Source: a virus. From it: a stretch of 64,000 nucleotides of DNA. The DNA is taken from the IMG/VR virus record IMGVR_UViG_3300025849_000032, positions 1 through 64,000 of that record; one strand, 5' to 3'. A program made the translations under genes and the position numbers. Below the pieces are notes generated by a model. That model had not been told where the DNA came from and did no database searches. It worked only from the letters and a program-made list of their open reading frames with translations. This document shows, in pieces, positions 16,256 to 26,997 of this stretch (position 1 is the stretch's first letter; the number at the start of each line of letters is the position of its first letter).

Positions 16256-16597
16256 ATGGAAAAGTATTTGTATTTCGCACAAGGCGATGGAGCTAACGCT
16301 ACTAGTGAAGCTGTAATGTACCCTGTATCTGCGTTTAGAGGAGCTGATGTTGCCGCTGATTCGGTAGTGTTATATTTCAAACCTAGTGCGATAGGTGATG
16401 CAGTCGCTACGAGTGATGTTAATGATAAAATTACATTAACAATAACTGATGGTGATCAAAAAGCTGTATTAAAAGCAATTGCTGAAGCAATGGTAGGATC
16501 AAACTTGAAATCACCTTTCACAGTTATTGCAGATGAAGACAATGGTGTATTCGTACACTCTAGTATTACTGTGTGTGAAACTGTATTAGCGGCTTAA
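16256..16597 (+). CDS. small structural protein, possible capsid decoration
   Basis: A 113-residue protein starting MEKYLYFAQGDGANAT. Short strands (SVVLYFKPSAIGD, KITLTITDGDQKAVL) are followed by a helix (AVLKAIAEAMVGS) and a closing strand. Soluble, slightly acidic, no cysteine pair. It ends just before a strong terminator, so it and the 15750 gene probably form a unit with high expression, consistent with a decoration protein. No family recognised. Confidence 0.6.
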   Translation: MEKYLYFAQGDGANATSEAVMYPVSAFRGADVAADSVVLYFKPSAIGDAVATSDVNDKITLTITDGDQKAVLKAIAEAMVGSNLKSPFTVIADEDNGVFVHSSITVCETVLAA

Positions 16598-16617
16598 TCA
16601 CTAAGTAACTTAATATT

Positions 16618-16650
16618 AATAGCCATCCTTGCGGGTGGCTATTTTTTTTG
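16618..16650 (+). terminator. intrinsic terminator
   Basis: A stem AATAGCCATCC / GGGTGGCTATT with a TTGC loop and a following run of eight T residues. It closes the unit of small capsid proteins. Confidence 0.9.
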
Positions 16651-16706
16651 CCCAATAGTAACTCCTCGCTTTACTATGTAACTATAATATTGTAAAATAA
16701 TATGAT

Positions 16707-16871
16707 ATGAAATCAACAGGATTAGGTGACACAATCGAGCGTATAACACGTTTCACAGGTATAAAAAAATTAGTGGACTTTGTAAATAAAGAAATATTAG
16801 GCAAGGACGATTGTGGTTGTAATAAAAGGAAGACTTGGCTTAACAGGTTGTTCCCTTATAAAAATAAATAA
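16707..16871 (+). CDS. small conserved phage protein
   Basis: A 54-residue protein starting MKSTGLGDTIERITRFTGIKK. It has an amphipathic helix (IKKLVDFVNKEILG), then a DCGCNKRK motif, and ends LNRLFPYKNK. The Cys-Gly-Cys followed by basic residues and a terminal LN-LFPY is a pattern I recall from many phages of marine bacteria next to tail-connector genes; function unknown. It lies 2 bases before the next gene, supporting translation. It may bind a metal through its two cysteines. Confidence 0.65.
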   Translation: MKSTGLGDTIERITRFTGIKKLVDFVNKEILGKDDCGCNKRKTWLNRLFPYKNK

Positions 16872-16873
16872 TT

Positions 16874-17611
16874 ATGGCAATAAGCGTAGACGCGGTACAT
16901 CAGCAGGTTTTGGCTATAGCTAATAAAGAACAAAGGGGATATATAACACCTCAAGAGTTCAACTTATTAGCTAAGAAGGCTCAGCTTGATATATTTGAAT
17001 CTTACTTTCAAGAAATTAGAAGTAATCAAATAAGACCTGGTAATAACACTGAATACAGTGATCAATTAGAAATACTTAGAGAAAAAATAGCTCCTTTTGA
17101 AAGGTATAAGCAAGCTATGTCAGCTGTATCTGGTAACGAGCTAACACTGCCTACTACTACTAAAGTTCATAAATTAGGCCCAGTATTTTATACCGCAACA
17201 GGTGATACAGGCCAAACCGTAGTAGATAAAGTTGAAAATGAAGACTTAGAGTATATGCTAAGAAACCCTAAGACTGCTCCTACTAGTAGAAGACCGGTGT
17301 ATATCAGAAAGTCAAGTGTAATAATAAAGTTATTTCCTTCGAGTCCTATAACAACTTATAGTACTTCTAATGTTACTTGTGATTATATAGCTAAACCTAA
17401 TGACCCTAATTGGACGTACGTAGTCGTTAACGGTAAAGCATTATTCAATGGTTCTAGCGCTGACAAGGAAGACTTCCAGTTACATGCTTCAGAAGAAGGT
17501 AAGTTAGTTAATAAAATATTAGAGCTGGCTGGTATAGTTATAGAAAAACCTAGACTAACTGAAGCTGCTCTTAGAAATGATGCTATAAACGAAGCATTTA
17601 AAAATAGATAA
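16874..17611 (+). CDS. putative head-tail connector protein
   Basis: A 245-residue protein starting MAISVDAVHQQVLAIANKEQ. The N-terminal helical part (YITPQEFNLLAKKAQLDIFESYF) and the middle section with VYIRKSSVIIKLFP and CDYIAKPNDPNW are characteristic of connector or adaptor proteins encoded between capsid and tail genes in Bacteroidota phages. The C-terminus is helical. No sequence signature identifies the exact connector; assignment is mainly positional. Confidence 0.6.
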   Translation: MAISVDAVHQQVLAIANKEQRGYITPQEFNLLAKKAQLDIFESYFQEIRSNQIRPGNNTEYSDQLEILREKIAPFERYKQAMSAVSGNELTLPTTTKVHKLGPVFYTATGDTGQTVVDKVENEDLEYMLRNPKTAPTSRRPVYIRKSSVIIKLFPSSPITTYSTSNVTCDYIAKPNDPNWTYVVVNGKALFNGSSADKEDFQLHASEEGKLVNKILELAGIVIEKPRLTEAALRNDAINEAFKNR

Positions 17612-17613
17612 TT

Positions 17614-18510
17614 ATGGGACTTTTAAGCGCAACTCAAGAACAGTACTACGATTCAACCAACAAAGGTAATTACCAATTTGTAAGTTTAGACGAAATAATA
17701 AGCTCTTTCATGGTAGTTTACGTAGGTGAAGGTAAGATATTAACTAAAGTTAACAGAACAGACGTTCAGTTTCACGGTATGAGAGCTATACAAGAGTTAT
17801 CATACGATGTTTTAAGATCGCACAAAGCTTTTGAGCAAGAAGTGCCAAGCACTCTAGTAATGCCATTACCTCAAGATTATGTCAACTATACTAAGATAGT
17901 TAGAGTTGATGGTAAAGGTATAGAAAAACCTATATACCCTACTAACAGAACTTCTAATCCTTTTCCTATAAGCCAATCAGCTGATAATGCATATCAATTT
18001 AGCGGTGGTAACTTGTCAGTCCAAGGCACTGATACTAGTGATTCAAACCCTTATAATTCAGATACTAGAAACAATTTTAGCTCTATAGAAGCTAACAACG
18101 TTGAGTACGATTACGATGACGCTGATATTTTAGATGAACATTTTATGGGTCGTAGATACGGCTTAGATCCTCAGCATGCTCAAATAAACGGTACTTTTTT
18201 TATAGATAATTCTACAGGGTACATACACTTTAGTTCTGACTTAGCAGGTGAGACTATAACTCTTAAGTACATAAGTGATGGACTAGGTACAGACAGTGAA
18301 ATGATAGTTCATAAGTTTTGTGAAGAGGCTATATATAAACACATAATGTATGCTTTGGTTTCTGGAAGATCAAATATACCTGAGTATATAGTAAATAGAT
18401 TTAAAAAAGAAAGATTTGCAGAAACTAGAAAAGCTAAAATTAGACTTTCTAATATCAAGATAGAAGAGTTTACCCAAGTTTTAAGAGGGTTAAGTAAACC
18501 TATTAAATAA
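17614..18510 (+). CDS. putative tail connector (tail tubular A-like)
   Basis: A 298-residue protein with DVQFHGMRAIQELSYDVLRSH, a proline-rich TLVMPLPQDYVNYTKIVRVDGKG (given in parts) and a helical C-terminus rich in basic residues (NRFKKERFAETRKAKIRL). The helix-then-LPxDYvnyvki pattern is typical of short-tail connector proteins that join the portal to the nozzle. It is 2 bases after the previous connector gene and 6 bases before the large tail protein. Assigned from context plus this pattern. Confidence 0.6.
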   Translation: MGLLSATQEQYYDSTNKGNYQFVSLDEIISSFMVVYVGEGKILTKVNRTDVQFHGMRAIQELSYDVLRSHKAFEQEVPSTLVMPLPQDYVNYTKIVRVDGKGIEKPIYPTNRTSNPFPISQSADNAYQFSGGNLSVQGTDTSDSNPYNSDTRNNFSSIEANNVEYDYDDADILDEHFMGRRYGLDPQHAQINGTFFIDNSTGYIHFSSDLAGETITLKYISDGLGTDSEMIVHKFCEEAIYKHIMYALVSGRSNIPEYIVNRFKKERFAETRKAKIRLSNIKIEEFTQVLRGLSKPIK

Positions 18511-18516
18511 TAACTC

Positions 18517-21500
18517 ATGGCAGAAATAAAACATTCGTTTCAGGCTGGTAGGATGAATAAAGATCTTGATGAAAGATTAGTTCCTAATGGTGAATATAGA
18601 GACGCTTTAAACATAGAAGTAAGAACATCGGGTGACAGTGATGTAGGCGCAGCTCAGACTTTGTACGGTAATATAGAAAGACTACCTGCAGCAAAAGATA
18701 GTGAAGTTAATGCTACTGAACTATGGACTGGAGAGAAAAGTTCTTTCACCGGTTCTATAGCTGATGAAAGAAACAATAAAGCTTATTTTTTTGTAGCTTG
18801 TTCTCCTATACCTAGAACTACTATAACCTCTATTGATATAGTAAACGAAAAAATATACAAAGATATGATTATCGAATATGATAATGTATCTAAAAAAATA
18901 GAGCCTGTATTTGTAGACATATTTAGAGTAGATCTTCCAGGTATTAGAGCTCACTCTGCTAATGTGTTAAACCTTCAAATACTAAAGCTAAGCACTAGTG
19001 ATGCAGCATTGATAAAGCCAGGCATGAGTGTTCAAGCTATAGATGATACTGGTCACAACTTATTGAATCCTCAGTACAGTATTTCAGCTAATGGGCAAAG
19101 TGATATTAAGGTATTGTCAGTACTTTCAAATGGGAATGTCTACTTGAATAAGTCAATAGATTATATACCTCCAGGTAGTAATGATATAGCTTGGATTTTT
19201 GGTGGGTTAAAAACAGAACACGTACTTAACTTTACTAGAAAAGATAAAGAACAAAGAAAACTAATTACAGCTGTAAATATAGTAGATGATTTTTTATTTT
19301 GGACAGACTATAATTCAGAGCCAAAAAAAATAAGCATAAATAGATCTAAGAAAGGTACTCAAAGCTTTGACTCTTACACTGAGTTGATGCTTGATAATAC
19401 AGATTGGAATAGTTCAGGCTTAACATCAGTATCCAGCTTAGATCTTGGTACTCATCCGACTGAGGCTAATAGAGGTAATGCTAAAGAAGAGCATATCACC
19501 GTAATAAGAAAAGCTCCTCGTACTGCTCCTAAACTTAACATGTCGTCTTACAAGGATGGCATAGAAAAAGATCTTTTAGGTACTTTCTCGTTTGACTTAA
19601 GCTCTAGTGAAAACGATAATATATCACAGTTTGAATCTCAAGATGAAATTACTATTAATACATCTTCGCTAGATGCTGTATCTGTAGGTACTACTCTTAT
19701 ATTGGAATGCAAGAGCGTTAGCCCAACAGTAGGCATGGTGGTTACAGTGTTAGAAGCTCTAGATGGTAGTGCTTATAAATGTACTATAGAAAGTCATAGT
19801 ACTGGCCTTGAGAGTAATATTCACGAAGACTGGTCAATAAGAGTAGAGCAGAACAAGCCATTGTTTGAATTAAAGTTTGGTAGATTTTCTTATAGATATA
19901 AATACCAAGATGGTGAGTATTCTACTTTCGCACCTTGGTCAGAGTTGGCTTTTATTCCTGGGCGTTTTGATTACATACCTAAGAAAGGTTACAACTTAGG
20001 AATGGTTAATACCGTTAGGTATTTAAGAGTTGAAGAGTTTGTACCTAATCACAATCAAAGACCTGATGATGTTGTTGAGGTTGATATTCTATATAAAGAT
20101 ACTACGTCACCTAACGTGTATGTGGTTAAATCTATAAAAAGAGATAGAAACCCAGAGTGGAATGAGTCTAATGGTAGCGAGCATGATGGAGTTTTAAATG
20201 TAACTTCTGAGATGATACATAGAACGCTGCCTTCATCTCAAACTTTAAGATCTTGGGATAACGTACCTAGATACGCTAAGTCGCAGGAGATAACAGGTAA
20301 TAGACTTTTGTATGGTAATTATGTGCAAAACTATAATGTCAACCAACCTATAGCGGTTAAAACAGGTTTAGAATCTTTAGAGCACAAGCTTGACCCGAGG
20401 GTAGCAATATCTTCACTTAACGAACCTACAGCGTACTGGCCTAGCAAGTCAGTTAAATCTATTAGAAACTATAGAGTTGGAGTTGTGTTTGGAGATAAGT
20501 ACGGTAGAGAAACTCCAGTACTAGGTGTTGGGGGTTTAATACCAAGTACGACTAACATAGACTCTCATGTGCCTGAAAGCTTAAATATTGAAAAAAAATA
20601 TTCAGCAAATAATAATAAAATAACAGCTCAAGTTGAGTGGGGTAATACAAACCCATCAAACTGGATGGAGTACTACAAGTTCTTTATAAAAGAAACATCT
20701 TCGGAGTATTACAACTTAGTCATGGATAGGTGGTACAACGCTGAGGATGGAAATGTATGGCTATCGTTCCAGTCTTCAGATAGGAATAAGTTAGACATAG
20801 AAACCTACTTAATACTAAAAAACGGACACGGTAGCCAAGAACCCGTAGAAGAAGAAGCTAGATTTAAGATATTAGCAATAGAAAACGAAGCGCCTGATCA
20901 TATAAAGACTACTAATAAAATACTAGGAGCTCAATTCTTATCTTCAGACTTTAATGTGATAACTAGCCTACACGAAACTATGATAGCATCTTTTGATGAG
21001 TCACAGTGGAACAACGTATTTAATGGTATCAGTTTTGAAGGCATTGGATACGCTAGAGTTAGAATGATTAAAGGTACCGATATAAAGCATTCTCAATGGG
21101 TTAAAATATCAAGAATAAATAGCATAAATTACTCTGTAAGTCTAATTGAAACTATAGGCGAATCTGCTAATATAGTAGGTCTTTTTGGAACTTCATCAGG
21201 AGTTACAGTTGAGTTAGAGATAAAAGACGCCGTAGTAGAAAACAGACCAGAGTTTGATGGTAGATTTTTTGTTAAAATATTTAGGGACTCTATATTGTCA
21301 CAATATGTACTGGGCGAAACTCAAGATGAAGTAACGTATGGAGTTAAAAATGCTTTTCAAGCTGGTTATGTTTATGATGAAAAAACTGGTAACGCAAATC
21401 AAAACGCAGCTCAGCAAGGTGATTGGACTACTGGGTCTCAAGTAGGTACGATATACGGTGGAGGAAGCTATGTTTGGGATGGTAACGGTATAACTTCCGA

Positions 21501-24240
21501 TGATGTTACACATCTAGGTACTTGTTCTAGAAAAGTTAATACAAAGAATTTTTGGACTTGGTACCAATCAGATGGTCCTTTAGGTAGTAACAATACACCT
21601 AGAAGTCATACGTGGTTTTTAGATGATACTAAAGTAGCTGGAGAATATTTCGAACCTCAATATAATGATGCAGACGGCGGAGAAGTATCAGGTTCGTCAT
21701 CAGTGGTTGAGCAGAATAGAAATAATGGATTAGATGAAGGGGCTTACTATAGTGGTCAACCTGTTAGTGGTAAGTCTAAGATGACTTTCTCTATAATATC
21801 AAACAGTCCACCTAACGCACAGACGATGCCTTTCATGAACTCTATGACTACCATCGGTACTTACTTTAGGTTTGCCGCTGATCCTAATAAAGAAGTTTAC
21901 CAAGTGATTGGCGCTGGAAATCTTTACAAGAACCACAATTACCATTACACTGATTTTTTACTAAATATAAATGGTACTGGCTGTCAGAAATGTGAAGAGA
22001 GCGACCACTGGAGTTGTTTTAGACAATCTTTTATAACTAGATTTGCTAAGGTTAGTGATCCTTTACAAGGATTAGATACTAGTGCTTGGGATCCTAGATC
22101 TGCAATACCACACGATGGTAAAGCTGCTATGAACATACAGATACTAGTAGCTAATATTGATCTTGCTGAACCTTTAGAAATAGAAAACAATGATAATGCT
22201 ATATGGGAGACTGAACCTAAAGAGAGTGTTGAGTTAGATTTATACTACGAGGCTAGTGATGCTTTACCTATATACTTAAACCACAGTAACAATAAATCAT
22301 TCGTACCTTTGAACTCAACTGTTAGTAGGACTACTACAGGTGGGCTATCTACTCCTTTTCATATATATTACGGTATTGGGCAGTTTTTTAGAAATACGAA
22401 AATAATAGTTAGTAATATAGCTAGAGATATAGTTACCTTGCTTAATGTTGGTACTGTTGAAAATCAAGTAGCTCAATCCCAAGGTAGTGCTAAAGCTCAA
22501 ATCAGTATAGGTGAGAAACTAAAGTATACCCACAGCAACGGTATGGTTACTGAAACAGAGGTACTAGATCACTGGAACTCTAATGGTAACCTTAACCAAA
22601 GCTATAGCCCATCTGAAGAAATAATACTATCTATAAGTGAGGCTAAAGTTTTAGCTTCTAACCCTTCAAGCCCTAGGGTATTAACTGTCTCTGCGAGTGA
22701 GACAAATATATCACATACAGGCGACCCGTTATTTAAATCTGACGGGTCTAGAACATGGGAGGTTATAAGTGAGAATATACCTAGAGGAACTTTTGTAGTC
22801 TCTAATAATCAACTTGATTATTTCAACAGCGTTACAGAAACTTCGCTAGATCCTATAAGTAAAGGTATACAACCTAATACTAGTACTACTACATTGTATC
22901 TTATAAGGCCCGGTGAAGAAGATTCTTTAGGTTTTATAACCTCTGCACCTCTCACACTTTTTACATGGCAAACACAGGATGTTATTTTTAGAGAAGTCAC
23001 TGGTAATTTTAGATTAAAGTATGATACTTATAAAAGTAAAGTTACCTTACCTTGGTTTAACTGCTACTCTTTCGGTAACGGACTAGAGTCTGATAGAATT
23101 AGAGACGACTTTAATGCGCCTACTATCGACAATGGATGCAAGGTCTCTACAACTCTAGATGTATATGGGGAAGAAACCAGAGGTAGTGGGTTGATATACT
23201 CAGGTATATATAATTCTAATAGCGGCGTTAACGCTTTTAATGAATTTAATATGGCTGAAAAAGTAACTAAAGATCTTAACCCATCGTACGGTACTATACA
23301 AGCTCTAAAATCTAGAGACACTAACGTAGTTGCTTTTTGTGAAGATAAAGTGTTAAGAATATTGGCTAACAAAGATGCTTTGTTTAACGCTGATGGTAAT
23401 GTAAATGTAACTGCCTCGTCTAACGTACTAGGTGATGCAACTGCTTTTTCTGGAGATTACGGAATATCTTTAAACCCGGAGTCACTGGCGGTTGATGGTT
23501 ACAGAATGTATTTCACTGATGTTCAAAGAAGAAAGATATTAAGATTGTCACAAGATGGTTTAACTCTAATATCTAATAACGGTATGACCACTTACTTTAG
23601 AGACACATTGCAAGGTACTAAAGATGTTCTAGGTACTTTTGATGAAGTTAAGGGTGAGTACAATGTGACTATTGGTTATACTCCAAACAGAAATATAACT
23701 AAGCCTAGCCAAACAGTTTCGTTCAGCGAAAGAGCAAAAGGTTGGTCAAGCTTTAAGTCTTTTATTCCTGAAACTGGATTATCTATAAATGAAGAGTATA
23801 TAACTGGTGTTGAGTCAAGACTATGGAGTCATCACGATGAAACAGTTAACGCTAATACTTTTTACGGTACAAAATATAACTCAACTATAGACGTAATGTT
23901 TAATGACGTGCCTGGTAGTATCAAGACATTTAACACTATAAATTATGAAGGTACTCAAGCTAAAATATCTAAATCCTCTGGAGACGGAGAATACTACAAT
24001 ATAACAGCTAAGGAAGGCTGGTATGTTGAGTCATTCAACACAGATAAGCAAGAAGCATCTGTCTACGACTTTATAGAGAAAGAAGGTAAGTGGTTCAATA
24101 ACATAACCGGCTTAGCAACTACTTTAAAAAACCTAGATACATCTGAGTTTTCAGTTCAAGGCATTGGAAATGTTAGTTCTGTAAATGCTCCTGATGCTCC
24201 TACGTCTGTAACATTAACAATAACAGAAAACAACGATTAA
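18517..24240 (+). CDS. large tail hub or stabilisation protein
   Basis: A 1907-residue protein starting MAEIKHSFQAGRMNKDLDER. The opening GRMNKDLDERLVPNGEYRDA and NIEV strands, followed by DFLFWTDYN and repeated short beta segments, resemble beta-propeller tail nozzle or stabilisation proteins of short-tailed phages (P22 gp10/T7 gp12 type function), here greatly enlarged. A CQKCEESDHWSCF cluster near the middle may bind metal. Toward the end, DYGISLNPESLAVDGYRMYF and VQRRKILRLSQDG look like propeller blades again. The large insertion between could carry receptor-interaction domains. Homology cannot be confirmed from sequence inspection alone. Confidence 0.6.
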   Translation: MAEIKHSFQAGRMNKDLDERLVPNGEYRDALNIEVRTSGDSDVGAAQTLYGNIERLPAAKDSEVNATELWTGEKSSFTGSIADERNNKAYFFVACSPIPRTTITSIDIVNEKIYKDMIIEYDNVSKKIEPVFVDIFRVDLPGIRAHSANVLNLQILKLSTSDAALIKPGMSVQAIDDTGHNLLNPQYSISANGQSDIKVLSVLSNGNVYLNKSIDYIPPGSNDIAWIFGGLKTEHVLNFTRKDKEQRKLITAVNIVDDFLFWTDYNSEPKKISINRSKKGTQSFDSYTELMLDNTDWNSSGLTSVSSLDLGTHPTEANRGNAKEEHITVIRKAPRTAPKLNMSSYKDGIEKDLLGTFSFDLSSSENDNISQFESQDEITINTSSLDAVSVGTTLILECKSVSPTVGMVVTVLEALDGSAYKCTIESHSTGLESNIHEDWSIRVEQNKPLFELKFGRFSYRYKYQDGEYSTFAPWSELAFIPGRFDYIPKKGYNLGMVNTVRYLRVEEFVPNHNQRPDDVVEVDILYKDTTSPNVYVVKSIKRDRNPEWNESNGSEHDGVLNVTSEMIHRTLPSSQTLRSWDNVPRYAKSQEITGNRLLYGNYVQNYNVNQPIAVKTGLESLEHKLDPRVAISSLNEPTAYWPSKSVKSIRNYRVGVVFGDKYGRETPVLGVGGLIPSTTNIDSHVPESLNIEKKYSANNNKITAQVEWGNTNPSNWMEYYKFFIKETSSEYYNLVMDRWYNAEDGNVWLSFQSSDRNKLDIETYLILKNGHGSQEPVEEEARFKILAIENEAPDHIKTTNKILGAQFLSSDFNVITSLHETMIASFDESQWNNVFNGISFEGIGYARVRMIKGTDIKHSQWVKISRINSINYSVSLIETIGESANIVGLFGTSSGVTVELEIKDAVVENRPEFDGRFFVKIFRDSILSQYVLGETQDEVTYGVKNAFQAGYVYDEKTGNANQNAAQQGDWTTGSQVGTIYGGGSYVWDGNGITSDDVTHLGTCSRKVNTKNFWTWYQSDGPLGSNNTPRSHTWFLDDTKVAGEYFEPQYNDADGGEVSGSSSVVEQNRNNGLDEGAYYSGQPVSGKSKMTFSIISNSPPNAQTMPFMNSMTTIGTYFRFAADPNKEVYQVIGAGNLYKNHNYHYTDFLLNINGTGCQKCEESDHWSCFRQSFITRFAKVSDPLQGLDTSAWDPRSAIPHDGKAAMNIQILVANIDLAEPLEIENNDNAIWETEPKESVELDLYYEASDALPIYLNHSNNKSFVPLNSTVSRTTTGGLSTPFHIYYGIGQFFRNTKIIVSNIARDIVTLLNVGTVENQVAQSQGSAKAQISIGEKLKYTHSNGMVTETEVLDHWNSNGNLNQSYSPSEEIILSISEAKVLASNPSSPRVLTVSASETNISHTGDPLFKSDGSRTWEVISENIPRGTFVVSNNQLDYFNSVTETSLDPISKGIQPNTSTTTLYLIRPGEEDSLGFITSAPLTLFTWQTQDVIFREVTGNFRLKYDTYKSKVTLPWFNCYSFGNGLESDRIRDDFNAPTIDNGCKVSTTLDVYGEETRGSGLIYSGIYNSNSGVNAFNEFNMAEKVTKDLNPSYGTIQALKSRDTNVVAFCEDKVLRILANKDALFNADGNVNVTASSNVLGDATAFSGDYGISLNPESLAVDGYRMYFTDVQRRKILRLSQDGLTLISNNGMTTYFRDTLQGTKDVLGTFDEVKGEYNVTIGYTPNRNITKPSQTVSFSERAKGWSSFKSFIPETGLSINEEYITGVESRLWSHHDETVNANTFYGTKYNSTIDVMFNDVPGSIKTFNTINYEGTQAKISKSSGDGEYYNITAKEGWYVESFNTDKQEASVYDFIEKEGKWFNNITGLATTLKNLDTSEFSVQGIGNVSSVNAPDAPTSVTLTITENND

Positions 24241-24241
24241 T

Positions 24242-26593
24242 ATGGCTTCATTATTAAACTGTTCTTTAACATCAAACTCTGTATCTCAAACGATATTATC
24301 TAACTCTGATGATATTCCAAGCTTAGAACTAATTATAAAAGCTGATGCAGGATTTGAGTTTATTCTAGGAACTAGCGTAGACAATTTTACTTACACACCA
24401 GATCCTAGTCATATAAATAAAATAGCTGGAGTAGATTTCGAGGACTTCATAGAAGATGACGAAGTTTTTATAAAAGCTATTATAGATATTGTAGATAGTT
24501 ATACTATAAGTGCTGACGAGAATTTAACAATAGACATAGGTGGTAGAGCGGTTGAAATAGTAGTGCTTAAAAACTACCTCGCTGGTTTAGTATTTAATAT
24601 CGATGGATATGGAGTGGATTATTCTGATCTTAGTGAAAAGCCAATACCTAACGTTGGATTCCATTCTCAGTTTATAGGAAATAAATTTAACTTTAGAAAC
24701 AGGAAAGGTAGTTTCATTAAGTTATCCAACTCTCAGTCTGTGGACTTTACAGCTGACATAGTTCTTAACGAATTAGATTGGGACGGTGATGTCAATGAAA
24801 CAATCGATGTTCTAGTACCTGGGGAAGAACCTCCAAATATTGGAAGTTTATTTACTATTAACTCACAGACAGGGGTTATGTATAACAAGTTCCAACTACC
24901 AAATGGTGGGTGGAAAGGTAATATGGTGCTATTAGAAGATACTCAGATTGATCCCGCTCTTTGGAGTGAGTATCAATTTGGTGGCAGCCTGCACACTGAA
25001 TACGTACAACAAAATAACAACTCTGGCTCTGGAGGGCAGTTAGCGCTTCCTAATATAACATCACTTCAATTAATGTACCAACAAAGAGATATTTTAGAAG
25101 CAGCGGAAGGCTTCACTGCTTTTTTAGATGAAGTTTATTGGTCATCAACTGATGGTAGTGGTATAACATTTGCTGACGAAGGTTACTTAGCCGAGGTTTT
25201 TGAAGACGATGGAACTGGCTTAGGTAGAGCTAGACTTATTTTTAGCTTTACAACAGAGGCCACATTCGTAAATCAACAAACCGCAGATAAAGATTTAATA
25301 GCTTTTAGAGGATTTCAAGACATTGTACCCGGTACGAGCTTAGATGTAGCAGATATAACTTTTTATGCATCGTCTAGGACATTAGGCTTACCTGAAAGTT
25401 ATTTTGGTGCTTATACATCGGCTCCTGTTTTAGAGGGTATAGGTGGTTCTGATTCTCAACCGTTCAGTTTAAGCTTGATAAGCGTTACTACTCAAGAAAG
25501 TAGTCAGGGGGTTTCATCTACAACACAGTATAATTACAAGTTAAGATACGAAGCTCCTGAATTCGGTTATGACCAGCCGTTCAACCAAGAGTTGTCTTAC
25601 GCGGATACTATTTCTTACATGGAAGATCAAAACGATTCTATAGGTGGTGCTAGCTACGTTGGTATTGTGTCGGGTGATATAACAGCTTATCAAGAGACAG
25701 GCAGAGGGGTTTCGTATGTAATCGATGATATTGACTTTGGGCTAGATCAATTTAACTTAGGGTCTACAAACATCATACCCGCGGATGGTATAAATTCGGA
25801 TAACACTAAAGTTGCTATTATCAAAGGTACTCCTGGAGCTTCTTTCTCAATATCACTACAAGAAACTAGCGTTGTAGAAAATGTTATAAGTAGATCATTA
25901 CTGCCAACTAACAGTTTCTTTGGAGGTTTAATACCTGATATGCCTAGAGGAGTCGTAGTAATACCAGCTAGTGGAGAGTATAAATTTAAACTACCCAACG
26001 TTAGTAGTTATTCTGGTTCTGGGTACAAAGAGTTTGAACTAACTGTTAACGCATTAGGGCGTACTACGATCGGTCTTAGCAATAGGTTTACAAAATCTTT
26101 TACTACTAGTCCTAATCAACTTGGATCTACATTTGTAACTACTATAAATCAATATGCAAAAGTAGGTATTTCTATAGCAGCAGTTAAACACAGTGGTTCT
26201 ACTTATGTCTCTAGCTACAATGTATCCGATATAACAAGTGTTGGTATACTTGGATCTGCAAAAACAGGTATAGCACTATCTAACGTTATATCTAATAACT
26301 TACCTACTGCAAATAGTGATACTCAAGAGTTTGAAATAAGAATAACTAAGTCTGGTACTTTTAGTATTGCTGATGACTATACTTTCGATTCTTCCAGCTT
26401 CGTACCTACTATAGAAAATAATGGAGATGTTGTAGTCTTTTCCGACTTGACAGCTGATATAGGTAATGGACCTAGTGACGGTACAAATGACAATGACTAT
26501 GCTAATATAACAGGTAGAATAACTTATGAAAAGTTTGGTAAGTATACTCAAACTTACACTGTAGATTTAACTAAAATATTTAAACACGAATAA
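24242..26593 (+). CDS. large beta-rich tail protein, unknown
   Basis: A 783-residue protein, almost entirely beta-rich and Gly/Ser/Thr/Asn-rich, with no membrane segment. Segments such as TFVNQQTADKDLIAF and IVPGTSLDVADITFYASS suggest sandwich domains. It begins 1 base after the stop of the 1907-residue tail protein and is followed after 1 base by another small structural gene, so it belongs to the tail operon. A role as tail appendage or hub component is likely by context; no family is recognised. Confidence 0.6.
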   Translation: MASLLNCSLTSNSVSQTILSNSDDIPSLELIIKADAGFEFILGTSVDNFTYTPDPSHINKIAGVDFEDFIEDDEVFIKAIIDIVDSYTISADENLTIDIGGRAVEIVVLKNYLAGLVFNIDGYGVDYSDLSEKPIPNVGFHSQFIGNKFNFRNRKGSFIKLSNSQSVDFTADIVLNELDWDGDVNETIDVLVPGEEPPNIGSLFTINSQTGVMYNKFQLPNGGWKGNMVLLEDTQIDPALWSEYQFGGSLHTEYVQQNNNSGSGGQLALPNITSLQLMYQQRDILEAAEGFTAFLDEVYWSSTDGSGITFADEGYLAEVFEDDGTGLGRARLIFSFTTEATFVNQQTADKDLIAFRGFQDIVPGTSLDVADITFYASSRTLGLPESYFGAYTSAPVLEGIGGSDSQPFSLSLISVTTQESSQGVSSTTQYNYKLRYEAPEFGYDQPFNQELSYADTISYMEDQNDSIGGASYVGIVSGDITAYQETGRGVSYVIDDIDFGLDQFNLGSTNIIPADGINSDNTKVAIIKGTPGASFSISLQETSVVENVISRSLLPTNSFFGGLIPDMPRGVVVIPASGEYKFKLPNVSSYSGSGYKEFELTVNALGRTTIGLSNRFTKSFTTSPNQLGSTFVTTINQYAKVGISIAAVKHSGSTYVSSYNVSDITSVGILGSAKTGIALSNVISNNLPTANSDTQEFEIRITKSGTFSIADDYTFDSSSFVPTIENNGDVVVFSDLTADIGNGPSDGTNDNDYANITGRITYEKFGKYTQTYTVDLTKIFKHE

Positions 26594-26594
26594 T

Positions 26595-26954
26595 ATGGCT
26601 AGCATAACATTAATTTTTAGTAGTGAAGTAAATTCCTCTGTACAGGTAGGTGATACGGCTTATTACTGTAAGACGTCTACAGAAGATGGTTTTGAAACAG
26701 CTGATAACAATATAACTCTTATAGGTTTAATAACGTCTATAGATCAAGACACTAATACTATAGTCTGCAACGCGGATCCTTTCACAGCTTCAAGCATTCC
26801 AAGTGATAATTCATTCATAATGTTCAGTAAAGACAACGCTGTTAACATGTCTTCTCCTTTAGGTTATTTTGGGCAAGCTAAATTTGTAAACGACTCTACA
26901 ATTAAAGGAGAGATATTTGCAACCGCATGCGATATAGAGGAGAGCAGTAAATAA
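26595..26954 (+). CDS. small tail-region protein
   Basis: A 119-residue protein starting MASITLIFSSEVNSSVQVGD. The beginning resembles strands of the preceding proteins, with VGDTAYYC and a repeated short beta pattern (LIGLITSIDQDTNTIVCN), then an acidic end. Probably a small beta barrel. Its 1-base spacing from the upstream tail gene indicates shared translation; function is unknown. Confidence 0.6.
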   Translation: MASITLIFSSEVNSSVQVGDTAYYCKTSTEDGFETADNNITLIGLITSIDQDTNTIVCNADPFTASSIPSDNSFIMFSKDNAVNMSSPLGYFGQAKFVNDSTIKGEIFATACDIEESSK

Positions 26955-26997
26955 GATCTGATGACTGTGATTATATTACTAAATCAAATATAATTAT